DNA of 64,000 bases, taken from the NCBI RefSeq assembly GCF_030268205.1, contig NZ_BSQF01000003.1, positions 47,591 to 111,590 of the forward strand, given 5' to 3'. Source of the stretch: Allomuricauda sp. NBRC 101325 (GTDB lineage: Bacteria > Bacteroidota > Bacteroidia > Flavobacteriales > Flavobacteriaceae). The notes under the pieces are model-generated. The model ran no database searches and was not told the origin of the DNA. It was given only the letters and a program-made list of their open reading frames with translations. Shown one piece after another: positions 11,827 to 22,000 of this stretch. The first letter of the stretch is position 1; every line of letters begins with the position of its first letter. The translations under genes were made by a program, and so were the position numbers.

Positions 11827-12309
11827 ATGTTATCAGATTTTAACGACCTACCAGGTCATTCAAGAATATGGATTTACCAATCCAACCGTAGTTTTACCGA
11901 TGCCGAATTGGTGGAATTGGAACAAGGCCTGACCGAATTTTTAACCCAATGGACAGCTCATGGCAGTGATTTGCATGCGGCTTTTGAAATTAGGTACAAA
12001 AGATTTATCGTAATCGGGTTGGACCAGACCAATGCAAGTGCATCTGGTTGTTCCATTGATGCCTCTGTGCATTTTATCCAAAGTTTGGAACAACATTTTG
12101 GAGTGGAATTGCTGGACCGTATGAATGTTTCCTATAAGCAAGGAGAGTTTATCGCCTATAAATCCCTTTTGGATTTTAAGAAAATGGGCAAGGACAAAGC
12201 AGTTTCAGGAAACACCATTGTGTTCAATAATTTGGTGGCCACTAAACAGGAATATTTGGAAAGTTGGGAAGTGCCTGCCAGTGAAAGTTGGCATTCCCGA
12301 TTTGTGTAG
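11827..12309 (+). CDS. Conserved hypothetical protein (160 aa)
   Basis: Small acidic cytoplasmic protein without signal peptide or membrane segment, starting one base after the stop of the CCG-domain gene and so probably co-translated. It contains SRIWIYQSNRSFTDAE near the N-terminus, a central SGCSIDASVHFIQSLEQHFG helix-strand segment and a WEVPASESWHSRFV end. The conserved Cys-Asp-His residues in SGCSIDASVH could be functional, but no known active-site pattern is recognisable. Homologues in related genomes are, as I recall, sometimes labelled ABC transporter ATPase; the sequence has no Walker A, Walker B or signature motif, so that label is not supported here. Function unknown, with a link to the Fe-S pair by position only. 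Confidence 0.75.
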   Translation: MLSDFNDLPGHSRIWIYQSNRSFTDAELVELEQGLTEFLTQWTAHGSDLHAAFEIRYKRFIVIGLDQTNASASGCSIDASVHFIQSLEQHFGVELLDRMNVSYKQGEFIAYKSLLDFKKMGKDKAVSGNTIVFNNLVATKQEYLESWEVPASESWHSRFV

Positions 12310-12400
12310 CCAGAAGCTTATTTAACTTAATTTCTGTGCATTCCTCGATGAAATGCAATATTTTTATGCGTATAAAGTTCATGTCTTAGGCAAGATATTT

Positions 12401-15313
12401 ATGCAAAAACACCTCTACTTTCCCTTTTTCATTCTATTTAGTCTTTTAACCTTTGGTCAACAAAACCCATTGATTGTCAAAGATTCTGTTGCCCAAATGG
12501 CATGGGTCGAAACCCAGTACAACAACATGTCGTTGGAAGAACGTGTTGGACAATTGTTCATGGTAATGGTTGCTTCGAGCCAGGAGAAATCGGCTACTGA
12601 TAAAATCAAGGAGTTAATAAAAGAGGAACAAATCGGTGGGGTAATATTCTCAACAGGAGGCCCTGTTCGTCAGGCACAATTGACCAACGAATACCAATCC
12701 CAATCCAAAGTGCCCTTATTGATTGGAATTGATGGGGAATGGGGCATGGCCATGCGATTGGATTCCACCTATGCCTTTCCTTGGAACATGACCCTTGGGG
12801 CTATTCAGGATAGTGCTTTGGTTGAAAAGGTGGGCTATCAGATAGGCAAGCATGCTAAAAGGTTGGGAGTTCATATCAATTTTGCACCAGATTTGGATGT
12901 GAACAACAATCCAAGAAATCCGATTATCGGAAACCGTTCTTTTGGGGAAGACCCGGTAAATGTGGCCCAAAAAGGTATCGCATTTTTACAGGGAATGGAA
13001 AAGGCAGGGATGCTTTCAAGTGGCAAGCATTTTCCTGGTCATGGAGATACCGCCACGGATTCACATAAATCTTTGCCCGTAATTGAAGGATTTCGCGAGG
13101 AACTGGATTCAGTAGAGCTGTATCCCTTTAATCAAGCTTTGCAAAAAGGATTGAGTTCTGTCATGGTGGCTCATTTATCGGTTCCGGAACTGGAACCAAG
13201 AGAGGGACATCCATCAAGTCTTTCTAAAAACATCATTACCAATTTACTCAAGAATGAACTTGGTTTCGAAGGATTGGTTATTACAGATGCCTTGAATATG
13301 AAGGCGGTTTCTGAATTTGCTCCTCAAGGGGAGGTGGAGCTGGAGGCTTTTTTAGCTGGAAATGATTTACTGTTGATGCCCGTAAATGTGATGAAGGCCA
13401 AGGAAAAAATGATGGAAGCCTATAATTCGGGAAGAGTTACCGAAGAGCGACTATCCTACTCGGTGAAGAAAATTTTAATGGCTAAATACAAGGCTGGTTT
13501 GTACAATTATCAGCCCGTGAAATTGGAAAACCTGTATGAAGATTTGAACAACATCGAAAACGATGTGATATACGAGCAGGCTATGGAAGGGGCCATTACC
13601 GTTGCCAAGAACAACTTTTCTTTGATGCCCATTCGGAAATTGGAGAACAAGAAAATTGCCTATGTTGAATTTGGTGATGATTCAGGGGCTGATTTTTTAA
13701 ATGCATTGAATAAATTCAATAAAGTAACCCATATCAAGGCCAAGGATATTGCGGAATATCGTCAAGTATTGGCCGATTATAATTTGGTGATTCTTGGATT
13801 TCATAAAAATAACGACAGTCCTTGGAAGGGCTATAAATTCTCCCAACAAGAACTTTTTTGGATAGAAGAAATATCCCGTTTACGTACCAGCAACACCATT
13901 CTTACCGTATTTGCCAAGCCTTATGCCTTATTGGACATGGTTAATTTTGATACCATGGATGGTGTGGTGGTAGCATATCAAAATAGTAAAATTGCCCAAG
14001 CAAAGGCCGCAGAAGTAATTTTTGGAGCCATTGGAACCAGTGGTAAATTGCCAGTTTCTGCCCATCCTGAATTTCCTGTTGGAACGGGATTGGAGCTTGA
14101 GCCTATCCAGCGATTGGGGTACAGTATTCCTGAAAGGGTAGGGATGGACTCAGGCATGCTGGCCGAAGTGGACACCTTGGTACAACATGGTTTGGATTCT
14201 TTGATGTTTCCTGGAGCTCAGGTATTGATCGCTCGAAAAGGGAAAGTGATCTATAATAAAAGTTTTGGGAAACCAACTTATCAATCAGAAGATAGTATCA
14301 ATGATGAATCCATATATGATCTGGCATCGTTGACAAAAATATTGTCCACCTTGCCCATGATCATGAAAATGGAAGAGGAGGGAAAAATTGCCTTGAACGA
14401 TACGTTCAAAGATCTTATTCCGGCCTATGCGGAAACGGATTTAAAGGATGTGACCGTCTTAAAAGCGCTTTCGCATTATGGTCGCTTGCCTTCATGGATT
14501 GCATTTTATATCGATACGCTGACCAAGGACAGAAAACCTTCCCCGGAATTTTACAGAAATAATCCATCGGAGGCATTCCCTTATAAAGTAGCAGAACAAT
14601 TGTATTTGACCCGATCCTATAAAGATTCCATATATAATAGGATTGGAAGACAAAGTTTAAAGTCAAACCGGTACCGATACAGCGACGTTGGGTACTATGT
14701 TTTCAAGGAATTTATTGAAAAAACCTATCAACGACCCATTGATGAACTTGTGGATGAGTTTTTCTACAAACCCATGGGGCTTCAATACACCACTTTCAAT
14801 CCTTTGAAAAAATTTCCAAAGGAAGTGATAGTTCCCACGGAAGAGGACGACTATTTTCGATATCAGACCGTGCAAGGGTATGTTCACGATATGGGAGCTG
14901 CCATGCAAGGTGGGGTAGGTGGTCATGCAGGACTTTTTAGCACAGCCAACGAGGTTGCCAAGATTATGCAGATGTATTTGCAGGATGGGTATTATGGGGG
15001 CGAACGTTTTTTGGAAGAGCGCACGGTTAGAAAGTTCAATACGTGCTACTTTTGTAACAATAATGTAAGAAGGGGAGTCGGTTTTGATAAACCTCAATTG
15101 GAAGAGGGAGGCCCCACTTGTGGTTGTGTTTCTCGAAAGAGTTTTGGTCATAGCGGATTTACAGGAACCTATACGTGGGCGGACCCGGAAACGGAGATTG
15201 TGTATGTGTTTTTGTCCAATAGAACCTATCCCTCCGCTACCAATAATTTGTTGATTAAGTCTGCCTTGCGAACTCGGATTCAGCAGGCTATTTATGATTC
15301 TATTATAAATTAG
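12401..15313 (+). CDS. GH3 beta-N-acetylglucosaminidase fused to a serine beta-lactamase-like hydrolase
   Basis: About 970 residues in two catalytic halves behind a signal peptide (MQKHLYFPFFILFSLLTFGQ). The first half is a GH3 NagZ-type domain: KHFPGHGDTATDSH (about residue 208) is the NagZ His-Asp loop and LVITDALNMKAV holds the nucleophile aspartate. A GH3 C-terminal-like domain follows. The second half (about 580-970) is a penicillin-binding-protein/class C beta-lactamase fold with SLTK (Ser643), YSD and GHSGFTGT standing for SxxK, YxN and the KTG-like triad. The fusion suggests sequential processing of muropeptides, glycan and peptide ends. The ATG at 12401 is chosen over 12353 because it directly opens the signal peptide. 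The gene stands 29 bases before bshA. Confidence 0.92.
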   Translation: MQKHLYFPFFILFSLLTFGQQNPLIVKDSVAQMAWVETQYNNMSLEERVGQLFMVMVASSQEKSATDKIKELIKEEQIGGVIFSTGGPVRQAQLTNEYQSQSKVPLLIGIDGEWGMAMRLDSTYAFPWNMTLGAIQDSALVEKVGYQIGKHAKRLGVHINFAPDLDVNNNPRNPIIGNRSFGEDPVNVAQKGIAFLQGMEKAGMLSSGKHFPGHGDTATDSHKSLPVIEGFREELDSVELYPFNQALQKGLSSVMVAHLSVPELEPREGHPSSLSKNIITNLLKNELGFEGLVITDALNMKAVSEFAPQGEVELEAFLAGNDLLLMPVNVMKAKEKMMEAYNSGRVTEERLSYSVKKILMAKYKAGLYNYQPVKLENLYEDLNNIENDVIYEQAMEGAITVAKNNFSLMPIRKLENKKIAYVEFGDDSGADFLNALNKFNKVTHIKAKDIAEYRQVLADYNLVILGFHKNNDSPWKGYKFSQQELFWIEEISRLRTSNTILTVFAKPYALLDMVNFDTMDGVVVAYQNSKIAQAKAAEVIFGAIGTSGKLPVSAHPEFPVGTGLELEPIQRLGYSIPERVGMDSGMLAEVDTLVQHGLDSLMFPGAQVLIARKGKVIYNKSFGKPTYQSEDSINDESIYDLASLTKILSTLPMIMKMEEEGKIALNDTFKDLIPAYAETDLKDVTVLKALSHYGRLPSWIAFYIDTLTKDRKPSPEFYRNNPSEAFPYKVAEQLYLTRSYKDSIYNRIGRQSLKSNRYRYSDVGYYVFKEFIEKTYQRPIDELVDEFFYKPMGLQYTTFNPLKKFPKEVIVPTEEDDYFRYQTVQGYVHDMGAAMQGGVGGHAGLFSTANEVAKIMQMYLQDGYYGGERFLEERTVRKFNTCYFCNNNVRRGVGFDKPQLEEGGPTCGCVSRKSFGHSGFTGTYTWADPETEIVYVFLSNRTYPSATNNLLIKSALRTRIQQAIYDSIIN

Positions 15314-15341
15314 GCTAAGAATAATGCCTTAGATTTGCCTT

Positions 15342-16484
15342 ATGAAAATTGCAATAGTATGTTACCCTACCTTTGGTGGTAGTGGGGTTGTAGCCACCGA
15401 ATTGGGCATTGCCCTTGCAGAACGCGGGCACGAAGTTCATTTTGTAACGTATCGCCAACCCGTTCGTTTGGAACTTTTGGGCAACAATGTTCATTTTCAT
15501 GAGGTGCATGTTCCAGAATATCCACTTTTCCATTATCAACCTTATGAGTTGGCGCTGTCCAGTAAGTTGGTGGATACCATAAAAATGTACGATATAGAAC
15601 TTTTGCACGTACATTACGCCATTCCCCATGCCTATGCAGGCTACATGGCAAAGAAAATGTTGCAAGAGTCTGGGATTTTTATTCCCATGATCACTACGCT
15701 TCACGGAACAGATATTACCTTAGTGGGCAAGCACCCATTTTATAAGCCCGCTGTTACCTTCAGTATCAATAAATCGGATGTGGTTACTTCGGTTTCCCAA
15801 GCATTGAAAGAAAGTACATTGGAACTTTTTGATATAGAAAAGAAAATTGAGGTAATTCCCAACTTTATCGAGACCAAAAAATACAGCCCGACCTATACTG
15901 ATTGTCAGCGTTCGTTGATGGCAAAAGAGAATGAGCGAATCATTACCCATATCAGTAACTTTAGAAAGGTTAAACGGATTCCGGATGTGGTAAAGATTTT
16001 TCATCAAATCCAAAAGGAAATTCCAGCCAAACTTATAATGGTGGGTGAAGGTCCGGAAAAGGAAAAAGCCGAGGATCTTTGCGATTCCCTTGGGTTGAAG
16101 AATAAAGTGCTATTCTTGGGCAACAGTAACGAGATCGATAGGATTCTTTGTTTCTCAGATATGTTTTTGTTGCCTTCAGAAACTGAAAGTTTTGGATTGG
16201 CCGCTTTGGAAGCCATGGTGAACAAGGTAGCGGTTATTTCCAGTAATACGGGCGGTATCCCAGAGGTAAACATTGATGGAGTTTCGGGTTATTTGGCCGA
16301 TGTTGGCGATGTGGATACCATGGCCTCAAAAGCTATCGAAATCTTAAAGGATGACGCTGTTTTGGAGCGGTTCAAGGAAAATGCCTATAAGGTAGCCTCC
16401 AAGTTTGACATTGTTAATATATTGCCGCTCTACGAAGAAATTTACGAGAAGGCTTACAAGTCTCGTTTCAAAAACACGTTTTAA
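15342..16484 (+). CDS. bshA: N-acetyl-alpha-D-glucosaminyl L-malate synthase BshA
   Basis: GT4-family glycosyltransferase of 380 residues catalysing the first step of bacillithiol synthesis, transfer of GlcNAc from UDP-GlcNAc to L-malate. Diagnostic segments are the N-terminal YPTFGGSGVVATELGIALA, HVHYAIPHAYAGYMA, TTLHGTDITLVG and the C-terminal ETESFGLAALEAM nucleotide-binding ExxxxxxxxE motif, followed by SNTGGIPEVN. The HxxHYAIPHA and LHGTD patterns separate BshA from generic GT4 enzymes. No bshB or bshC lies in the window. A TAGATTTG -7-like element at 15330-15337 ends four bases before the ATG but has no visible -33 partner. Confidence 0.93.
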   Translation: MKIAIVCYPTFGGSGVVATELGIALAERGHEVHFVTYRQPVRLELLGNNVHFHEVHVPEYPLFHYQPYELALSSKLVDTIKMYDIELLHVHYAIPHAYAGYMAKKMLQESGIFIPMITTLHGTDITLVGKHPFYKPAVTFSINKSDVVTSVSQALKESTLELFDIEKKIEVIPNFIETKKYSPTYTDCQRSLMAKENERIITHISNFRKVKRIPDVVKIFHQIQKEIPAKLIMVGEGPEKEKAEDLCDSLGLKNKVLFLGNSNEIDRILCFSDMFLLPSETESFGLAALEAMVNKVAVISSNTGGIPEVNIDGVSGYLADVGDVDTMASKAIEILKDDAVLERFKENAYKVASKFDIVNILPLYEEIYEKAYKSRFKNTF

Positions 16485-16485
16485 C

Positions 16486-16944
16486 ATGAGGTCTTTTGGG
16501 TTTCTTTTTTTGATATTGGCCCTATCTTGCAAAGCACAAAAGGATTCTCAAATCGAAACAGGGCATAAATTCGAAAATTTGGTTTTATTGGCCCACGACA
16601 ATTATAGTAATATTGGGGAGTATCAAACCCAAATCATTCGAGACCAAAAAACACTTCAAAAATTCTATTCCCAGGTCAACAAAACCCGCAAACCTGGACT
16701 TACCGTTCCAATTATTGATTTTTCTAAAGAAATGTTGATTTTAGTAAGTTTGGGTGAACAGCGCTCCCAAAAAAACATTGTTATTACAAAAATCAAAGAA
16801 TCCGATAAAGAAATTGAAATTGGAATAGAGATTTTCGATAAAAAAAAGGAAGGTGAACTTTCGATTCAGCCCATGTACTATCCCTTTTACCTCTATAAAA
16901 TGCCTTTGGTCGACAAGAACTTGTTGTTCCAAAAAATTGAATAA
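16486..16944 (+). CDS. Small putative lipoprotein, PrcB-like C-terminal segment
   Basis: 152-residue protein starting one base after the bshA stop. The ATG at 16486 opens a lipoprotein signal (MRSFGFLFLILALSC) with the lipid-bearing cysteine at residue 15; a longer frame overlapping bshA is discarded because it buries this signal. The mature part is a small alpha/beta domain with a DFSKEMLILVSLGEQRSQ strand-turn and a final FYLYKMPLVDKNLLF strand. This order resembles the C-terminal domain of PrcB-type protease-complex subunits, but similarity is weak and partly by eye. It is probably translationally coupled to bshA; whether it has a bacillithiol-related job is unknown. Confidence 0.75.
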   Translation: MRSFGFLFLILALSCKAQKDSQIETGHKFENLVLLAHDNYSNIGEYQTQIIRDQKTLQKFYSQVNKTRKPGLTVPIIDFSKEMLILVSLGEQRSQKNIVITKIKESDKEIEIGIEIFDKKKEGELSIQPMYYPFYLYKMPLVDKNLLFQKIE

Positions 16945-16966
16945 TCCCCACTTAAAGTTATTTTTG
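16937..16966 (+). promoter_or_regulatory. Predicted Bacteroidota-type promoter for the OmpA-family gene
   Basis: A TTG -33 box (16937-16939) and a TATTTTTG -7 box (16959-16966, consensus TAnnTTTG) are separated by 19 bases, the expected spacing. The ATG at 17062 would be preceded by an untranslated leader of roughly 90 bases. The -33 box overlaps the end of the upstream lipoprotein gene. Confidence 0.42.
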
Positions 16967-17061
16967 CATCTTATCGAAAATAAACGCACTTGAAAGTGCT
17001 ATGCGCAGTATTTCTAACGTAAGGCATAGCTTTGAAGTCGATAAACCTCAAATCGATTAAA

Positions 17062-18228
17062 ATGAAAATTTTTAGACCCACTATGTTGGTTGTGGCGCTA
17101 TGTTCTGTGGCGCTATCGTTTGCACAAGACCTTGAATTGACCAAAAAAGACAGTATTGTTCAAAGTTATTGGTTGGTTACCGTTGGAACGAATGCAGTTG
17201 ATGATTCCGGTCATGAATTCAATAAACTTTTTGACATCAAAAATGCTTGGAACATTGCTCCCTATCCATCGCGTGTAAGTTTTGGTAGGTACTTTAAAAA
17301 TGGAGTTGGTCTTGAGGCAATTGGTAGCTATAACCAATATAAGGAAGGGAAAACAGTCGATGGAGCCGTAATGCAGGAAGATGTGGATTACTTAGGACTT
17401 GATTTTAGAGTGAGCTACGATTTAAATAAGATTTTGGGGGAAACCGGCTTTTTTGATCCCTATGTTGGTATTGGTGCCGGTTATACAGATGCAAATAATC
17501 ATGCAGGAGGAACCTATAATGCTCTGATTGGATTTAGGACTTGGTTTTCGGATCACTGGGGACTTGACTTTAGTTCAACAGGTAAGTGGGCCATGAATAC
17601 CGAGAAGGCAACCAATCATATTCAACATGCAGTTGGTGTTGCCTATAGATTTGATGTGGAAAAAGGTTTGTCTAGAAAAGGATTGGAGAAGCTGGCTTTG
17701 ATAGAGGAATTGGAAAAGGAAAAACAAAGAGTCAACGATTCCATTGCTGAGGCAGAAGAAGCCAGAAGATTGGCGGAACAATTGGAGCGTGAAAAGGAAG
17801 CTGCTGCAATTGCTGCTGCCGAATTGGCCAAAAAAGAGGCAGAAGAAGCTAGAAGAGCTGCTATCACATCAAAAATTAACGAGTTGGGTAAAGTATATTT
17901 TAAATTGAATTCATCCTACCTAACTACCGAAGACAAGGCGTTGTTGGATAATTTGGTTGTAATTATGAATGATGAACAAAACCTGATCATTCAAGTAACC
18001 GCACATACCGATTCCAGAGGTACCGAAAAATATAATCAATGGCTATCTGAACGCAGGGCCGAAAGAACAGTTGAATATGTGATTGCAAAAGGTATTGCAA
18101 CAGATAGGATAAGTTCCAAAGCCTTTGGAGAAACGCAATTGGTAAATGAATGTTCGGACGGGGTACGTTGTACCGAAGAGGAACATTCGAAAAACCGAAG
18201 ATCGGAATTTATAATCTTACAATACTAA
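17062..18228 (+). CDS. OmpA family outer-membrane protein
   Basis: 388-residue protein with signal peptide (MKIFRPTMLVVALCSVALSFAQ), an N-terminal eight-stranded-barrel-like domain (about residues 25-200) and a charged Glu/Lys/Arg/Ala coiled-coil (about 205-275). The C-terminal OmpA peptidoglycan-binding domain contains TAHTDSRGTEKYNQWLSERRA and a final KNRRSEF, including the Asp and Arg that bind diaminopimelate. It tethers the outer membrane to the cell wall. The start at 17062 is preferred to the TTG at 17032 because it opens the signal peptide. A promoter-like pair precedes it and a strong terminator follows, so it is probably monocistronic. Confidence 0.93.
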   Translation: MKIFRPTMLVVALCSVALSFAQDLELTKKDSIVQSYWLVTVGTNAVDDSGHEFNKLFDIKNAWNIAPYPSRVSFGRYFKNGVGLEAIGSYNQYKEGKTVDGAVMQEDVDYLGLDFRVSYDLNKILGETGFFDPYVGIGAGYTDANNHAGGTYNALIGFRTWFSDHWGLDFSSTGKWAMNTEKATNHIQHAVGVAYRFDVEKGLSRKGLEKLALIEELEKEKQRVNDSIAEAEEARRLAEQLEREKEAAAIAAAELAKKEAEEARRAAITSKINELGKVYFKLNSSYLTTEDKALLDNLVVIMNDEQNLIIQVTAHTDSRGTEKYNQWLSERRAERTVEYVIAKGIATDRISSKAFGETQLVNECSDGVRCTEEEHSKNRRSEFIILQY

Positions 18229-18237
18229 AAATAATCA

Positions 18238-18263
18238 AGCACCCAAAAGGGTGCTTTTTTTTT
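18238..18263 (+). terminator. Rho-independent terminator after the OmpA-family gene
   Basis: AGCACCC and GGGTGCT form a perfect 7-pair stem around an AAAA loop, followed by a run of nine T (18255-18263). It lies ten bases after the stop codon. Confidence 0.93.
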
Positions 18264-18333
18264 GGTTATTGCCAATCTAGGCAAATTCAAATATGTGATT
18301 ATATTTGAATTATCTAAGTCTTATTTTTGCTTT

Positions 18334-18780
18334 ATGTTGACCAATGCTTGTAAATATGCCATAAGAGCTGTTATTTACTTGGTAATGTATGCAGATTCTG
18401 AAAATAAAATCGGAGCTAAGATCATTGCCAAAGATTTGCAGGTGCCACAACCTTTTTTAGCAAAATTATTAAAAGATTTAGCTGGCAAAGGCATTATTTC
18501 ATCCAGTAAAGGACCTGGAGGCGGGTTCTATCTCACGAAAGAAAATCAGGATAATACACTTTGGGATGTCATAATTTCTATATCGGATGGATCCAGATTT
18601 GATGAGTGTTTTCTTGGGCTAGTTAAATGCAATAATGATAATCCATGCCCTGTTCATTATGCAGTTGTGCCCTTTAAAAAGAAATTACTTGCTGACTTTA
18701 AGCAAAAAACAATTCGTGCCATTGTTGAAGAAGTTAAAACAAATGGTACTGCGATAACACTTGGTAAGCTAACTGTTTGA
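18334..18780 (+). CDS. Rrf2 family transcriptional regulator with cysteine cluster
   Basis: 148-residue winged-helix regulator. The MLTNACKYAIRAVIYL start, the recognition region PQPFLAKLLKDLAGKGIISSSKGPGGGFYL and the cysteine segment CFLGLVKCNNDNPCPVH are typical of Rrf2 proteins. The spacing C-x6-C-x5-C-xx-H resembles the Fe-S ligand set of IscR, so it may sense Fe-S status, oxygen or nitric oxide. The ATG at 18334 gives the canonical N-terminus; an upstream frame from 18262 starts inside the terminator and is discarded. It lies directly upstream of the giant propeller gene and its diheme partner, which makes these candidate targets. A TATTTTTG element at 18322-18329 nearly abuts the ATG. 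Confidence 0.92.
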   Translation: MLTNACKYAIRAVIYLVMYADSENKIGAKIIAKDLQVPQPFLAKLLKDLAGKGIISSSKGPGGGFYLTKENQDNTLWDVIISISDGSRFDECFLGLVKCNNDNPCPVHYAVVPFKKKLLADFKQKTIRAIVEEVKTNGTAITLGKLTV

Positions 18781-18870
18781 TCGCTATTCCTTTTTTACTG
18801 TATAATATTTAGTTTCAGAAAATATATGTTCAGGCAATTTAATTGACCACCTTACGTTTTTGAACTAAAA

Positions 18871-18892
18871 TAAAAGACTAAATTGTCTTTTA
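18871..18892. repeat. Inverted repeat between the Rrf2 gene and the giant gene
   Basis: TAAAAGAC and GTCTTTTA form perfect 8-base arms around TAAATT. It lies 90 bases after the Rrf2 stop and about 125 bases before the giant-gene ATG. It could be a weak terminator, since the right arm ends in T, or an operator. Nothing else clear is seen in 18781-19016. Confidence 0.5.
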
Positions 18893-19016
18893 TCGATAAT
18901 CATGCTCAACTTACCGATTATCTGCAAGCAGGTAAATGGAGGCTAAGACCAACGAGTATCTTTGTTATATCGCTAAACCTTGTCTTATTTTAAAATGGGG
19001 TCACTCTCTATTCACT

Positions 19017-22000
19017 ATGTATAAAAATTACCTCAAAACCATGAGAATTTTGATCATGGGTTGTTTTTTCATTTTTGCTTCAATATTGGTCAACCCTTTA
19101 AAAGCACAAATAAATTTCGGACAAAGCAATTTGGATTTTAATGGATTTGAAGGTGTATCTGGCGTAACTTCCTTGATGTATGGTCCAGATGGCAGGTTGT
19201 ATGTGTTGGAATATTATTGGGGAGGAAGTACTGCAGGAACCATAAAAATTTATACCGTTAAACGTAATGGCCCTAACAATTATATAGTTACAGGACTTGA
19301 AACCCTGCCCGATATCCTTGATATTGTTAATCATAATGATGATGGAACCGTAAATACTTCGGTTACCCAAAGAGAAACTACAGGTTTAACCGTTGCAGGT
19401 ACGGCAGAGAATCCAATTATTTACGTCACTTCAAGTGATTATCGAATAGGGGCAGGTTATACTGGAGGAGACAAAAATTTGGATACCAACTCAGGAACCA
19501 TAACAAGATTGACATGGAATGGAGCAGCTTGGGAGGTTGTTGATTTGGTTCGTGGATTACCAAGGTCAGAAGAGAACCATGCCACAAACGGATTGGAATT
19601 CACTACAATAAATGGTGTAGAGTATCTGGTAGTTGCACAAGGTGGCCACACAAACGCGGGATCACCATCCAATAATTTCACATTTATATGTGAGTATGCC
19701 TTATCCGGTGCAGTGTTGTCCATTAACCTTGATATGCTCAACGCAATGCCAATAAATACCGATGGTAATGGAAGAAATTATATTTACGATTTACCTACCA
19801 TGGATGATCCCACTCGAGCGAATGTAAATGGTGTAACCGATCCAAATGACCCTAATTATGATGGAATTGACATTAATGATCCTTTTGGGGGCAATGATGG
19901 GCTGAACATGGCCGTAATCGTTGATGGTGGTCCTGTTCAAATATTATCACCGGGTTTTCGAAACCCCTATGATCTGGTGGTCACGGAAAGCAAAGCGTTG
20001 TATGTTACCGATAATGGCGCTAACGGTGATTGGGGCGGATTACCAGTTAATGAAGGTGGGGGGTCCGTTACCAATGCGTATGACCCAACAGAACCGGGCA
20101 GTACCACTTTGATTAATGGCGAAAAGGTGGATAACAAAGACCATTTACAATTGGTCACCACAAATCTCGATACTTATTCCTTTGGAAGTTATTATTCAGG
20201 TCATCCAAACCCTATAAGGGCCAATCCCTATGGGGCCGGTCTTTTCACTGCACCTGAAACATTGGGCACCAATAATGCTGTTTATCGAACATTGACATAT
20301 GATCCGGATGGATCAACTGCTGGATCAACTTCCGACATTTCAATAGCGCTGCCAGCGAACTGGCCACCGGTAACTGTGGCAAATAGTATAGAGGGCGATT
20401 GGAGAGGACCTGGAACAACTAATCCTGATGGCCCGGATGATAATAATGTTACAACGTGGGATGTGAACACCAATGGTTTGGATGAATACACAGCTTCCAA
20501 TTTTAATGGAACCATGAAAGGTAATTTAATCGCAGGGGATAACAAGGGCACCATAAAGCGGGTGGAACTTAACTCAAATGGATTATTGGCATCGCTTACG
20601 CAACCGTTTCAATCAGGTATTGGAGGCGATGCATTGGGGATAACCTGTAATGGGGATTCTGATAATTTTCCTGGAACTATTTGGGCAGGAACATTAAATG
20701 GAATAATTGTTGTTTTTGAGCCACAAGATTATGGAACCACCTGTATCCCAATAAGTTCCCCAGAATTTGATCCTACTGCAGATAACGATAATGACGGCTA
20801 TACCAATCAAGATGAAATTGATAATGGAACCGACTACTGTGATGTTTTGTCCATGCCCCAAGATTTTGATAAATCGGTGGGAGGAACATTGGTATCGGAC
20901 TTGAATGATGATGACGATGACGCAGATGGAATTGTGGATGCCAACGATCCTTTTCAATTGGGAAATCCCGCTACCACAGGAAGCGATGCCTTTGGTATTC
21001 CTGTCTATAATGATTTCTATAATACACAAGGACTTGGTGGGATTTCAAATTTGGGCCTCACAGGCCTAATGAACAATGGTAGTTCTGGCCCCAATTGGCT
21101 GGATTGGTTGGATAAAACCGATTCAGGTCCCAATCCGAATGATGTTTTGGATGGCAACACTGGTATTTTGGTATTGCAAATGACAGAGGGAACCGCCTTG
21201 GGAAGTACAAATACACAAGCAAAAGGTTATCAATATGGAGTACAAGTAGATCAAAGCTCAAATAAATTCACAGTCGCAGGTAAACTTATCGACCTGAATT
21301 CTAGTTTGGGCATCTATGGTACCAATGGTGTTGTTGGTGGAGAGTTGGGGTATTTTATTGGTGATGGTTCCCAAAGTAACTATATCAAGATGGTACTGAC
21401 AGCAGATGGTGTAACGATTATGCAAGAAATTGATGATGTGCCACAGGGCGAAATCAATATTCCTATAGTACTTGCAGACAGGCCAAATTCAGATATCACA
21501 TTTTATTTTGTAATTGATCCGGCCACAGGCAATATAGATTTTGAGTATGCTTTGGATGGTGGTTCGAGAATTTTAGCTTCCTCGTTAACTACCGAAGGAA
21601 CTATTTTGACTGCCCTGCAAAATTTCAATGTGGATTTGGCGGTGGGTATTTTAGGAAGTTCCAATACCCCTGGTGTAGAATTAGAAGGAACCTGGGATTA
21701 TCTCAATGTAATGGAAGAGGGGGAAGGATATGCCCTTCGGATCAATGCTGGGGGGCCACAAGTGGTTTTTGATGGGAAGTTATTTTTGGCAGATGAATTG
21801 TATGGCAATGGGACAGTTTTTGCCAATACAAACGCTCTGGTTGATGAATTGTATCAGACCGAACGCTATTCATCTTCAGTTCTTAATTACATAATTCCTT
21901 TGGAAAATGGGGAATACACTGTGATTTTACATTTTGCCGAAATCTATTTCGGTGCTACTGGCGGCAGCTCCACAGGCGGAATTGGGGATAGAATTTTCAA

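Noticed and set aside
11827..12309. ABC transporter ATPase label for the 160-residue protein
   Set aside because: No Walker A, Walker B or LSGGQ-type signature is present and the protein is too short for an ATPase domain.
14663..15151. 162-codon minus-strand frame opposite the GH3/serine-hydrolase gene
   Set aside because: The plus-strand frame carries the catalytic YSD and GHSG motifs, while the antisense product has no known motif or plausible start context.
18262..18333. N-terminal extension of the Rrf2 protein from an upstream start
   Set aside because: The extension begins inside the rho-independent terminator and precedes the canonical Rrf2 N-terminus at 18334.
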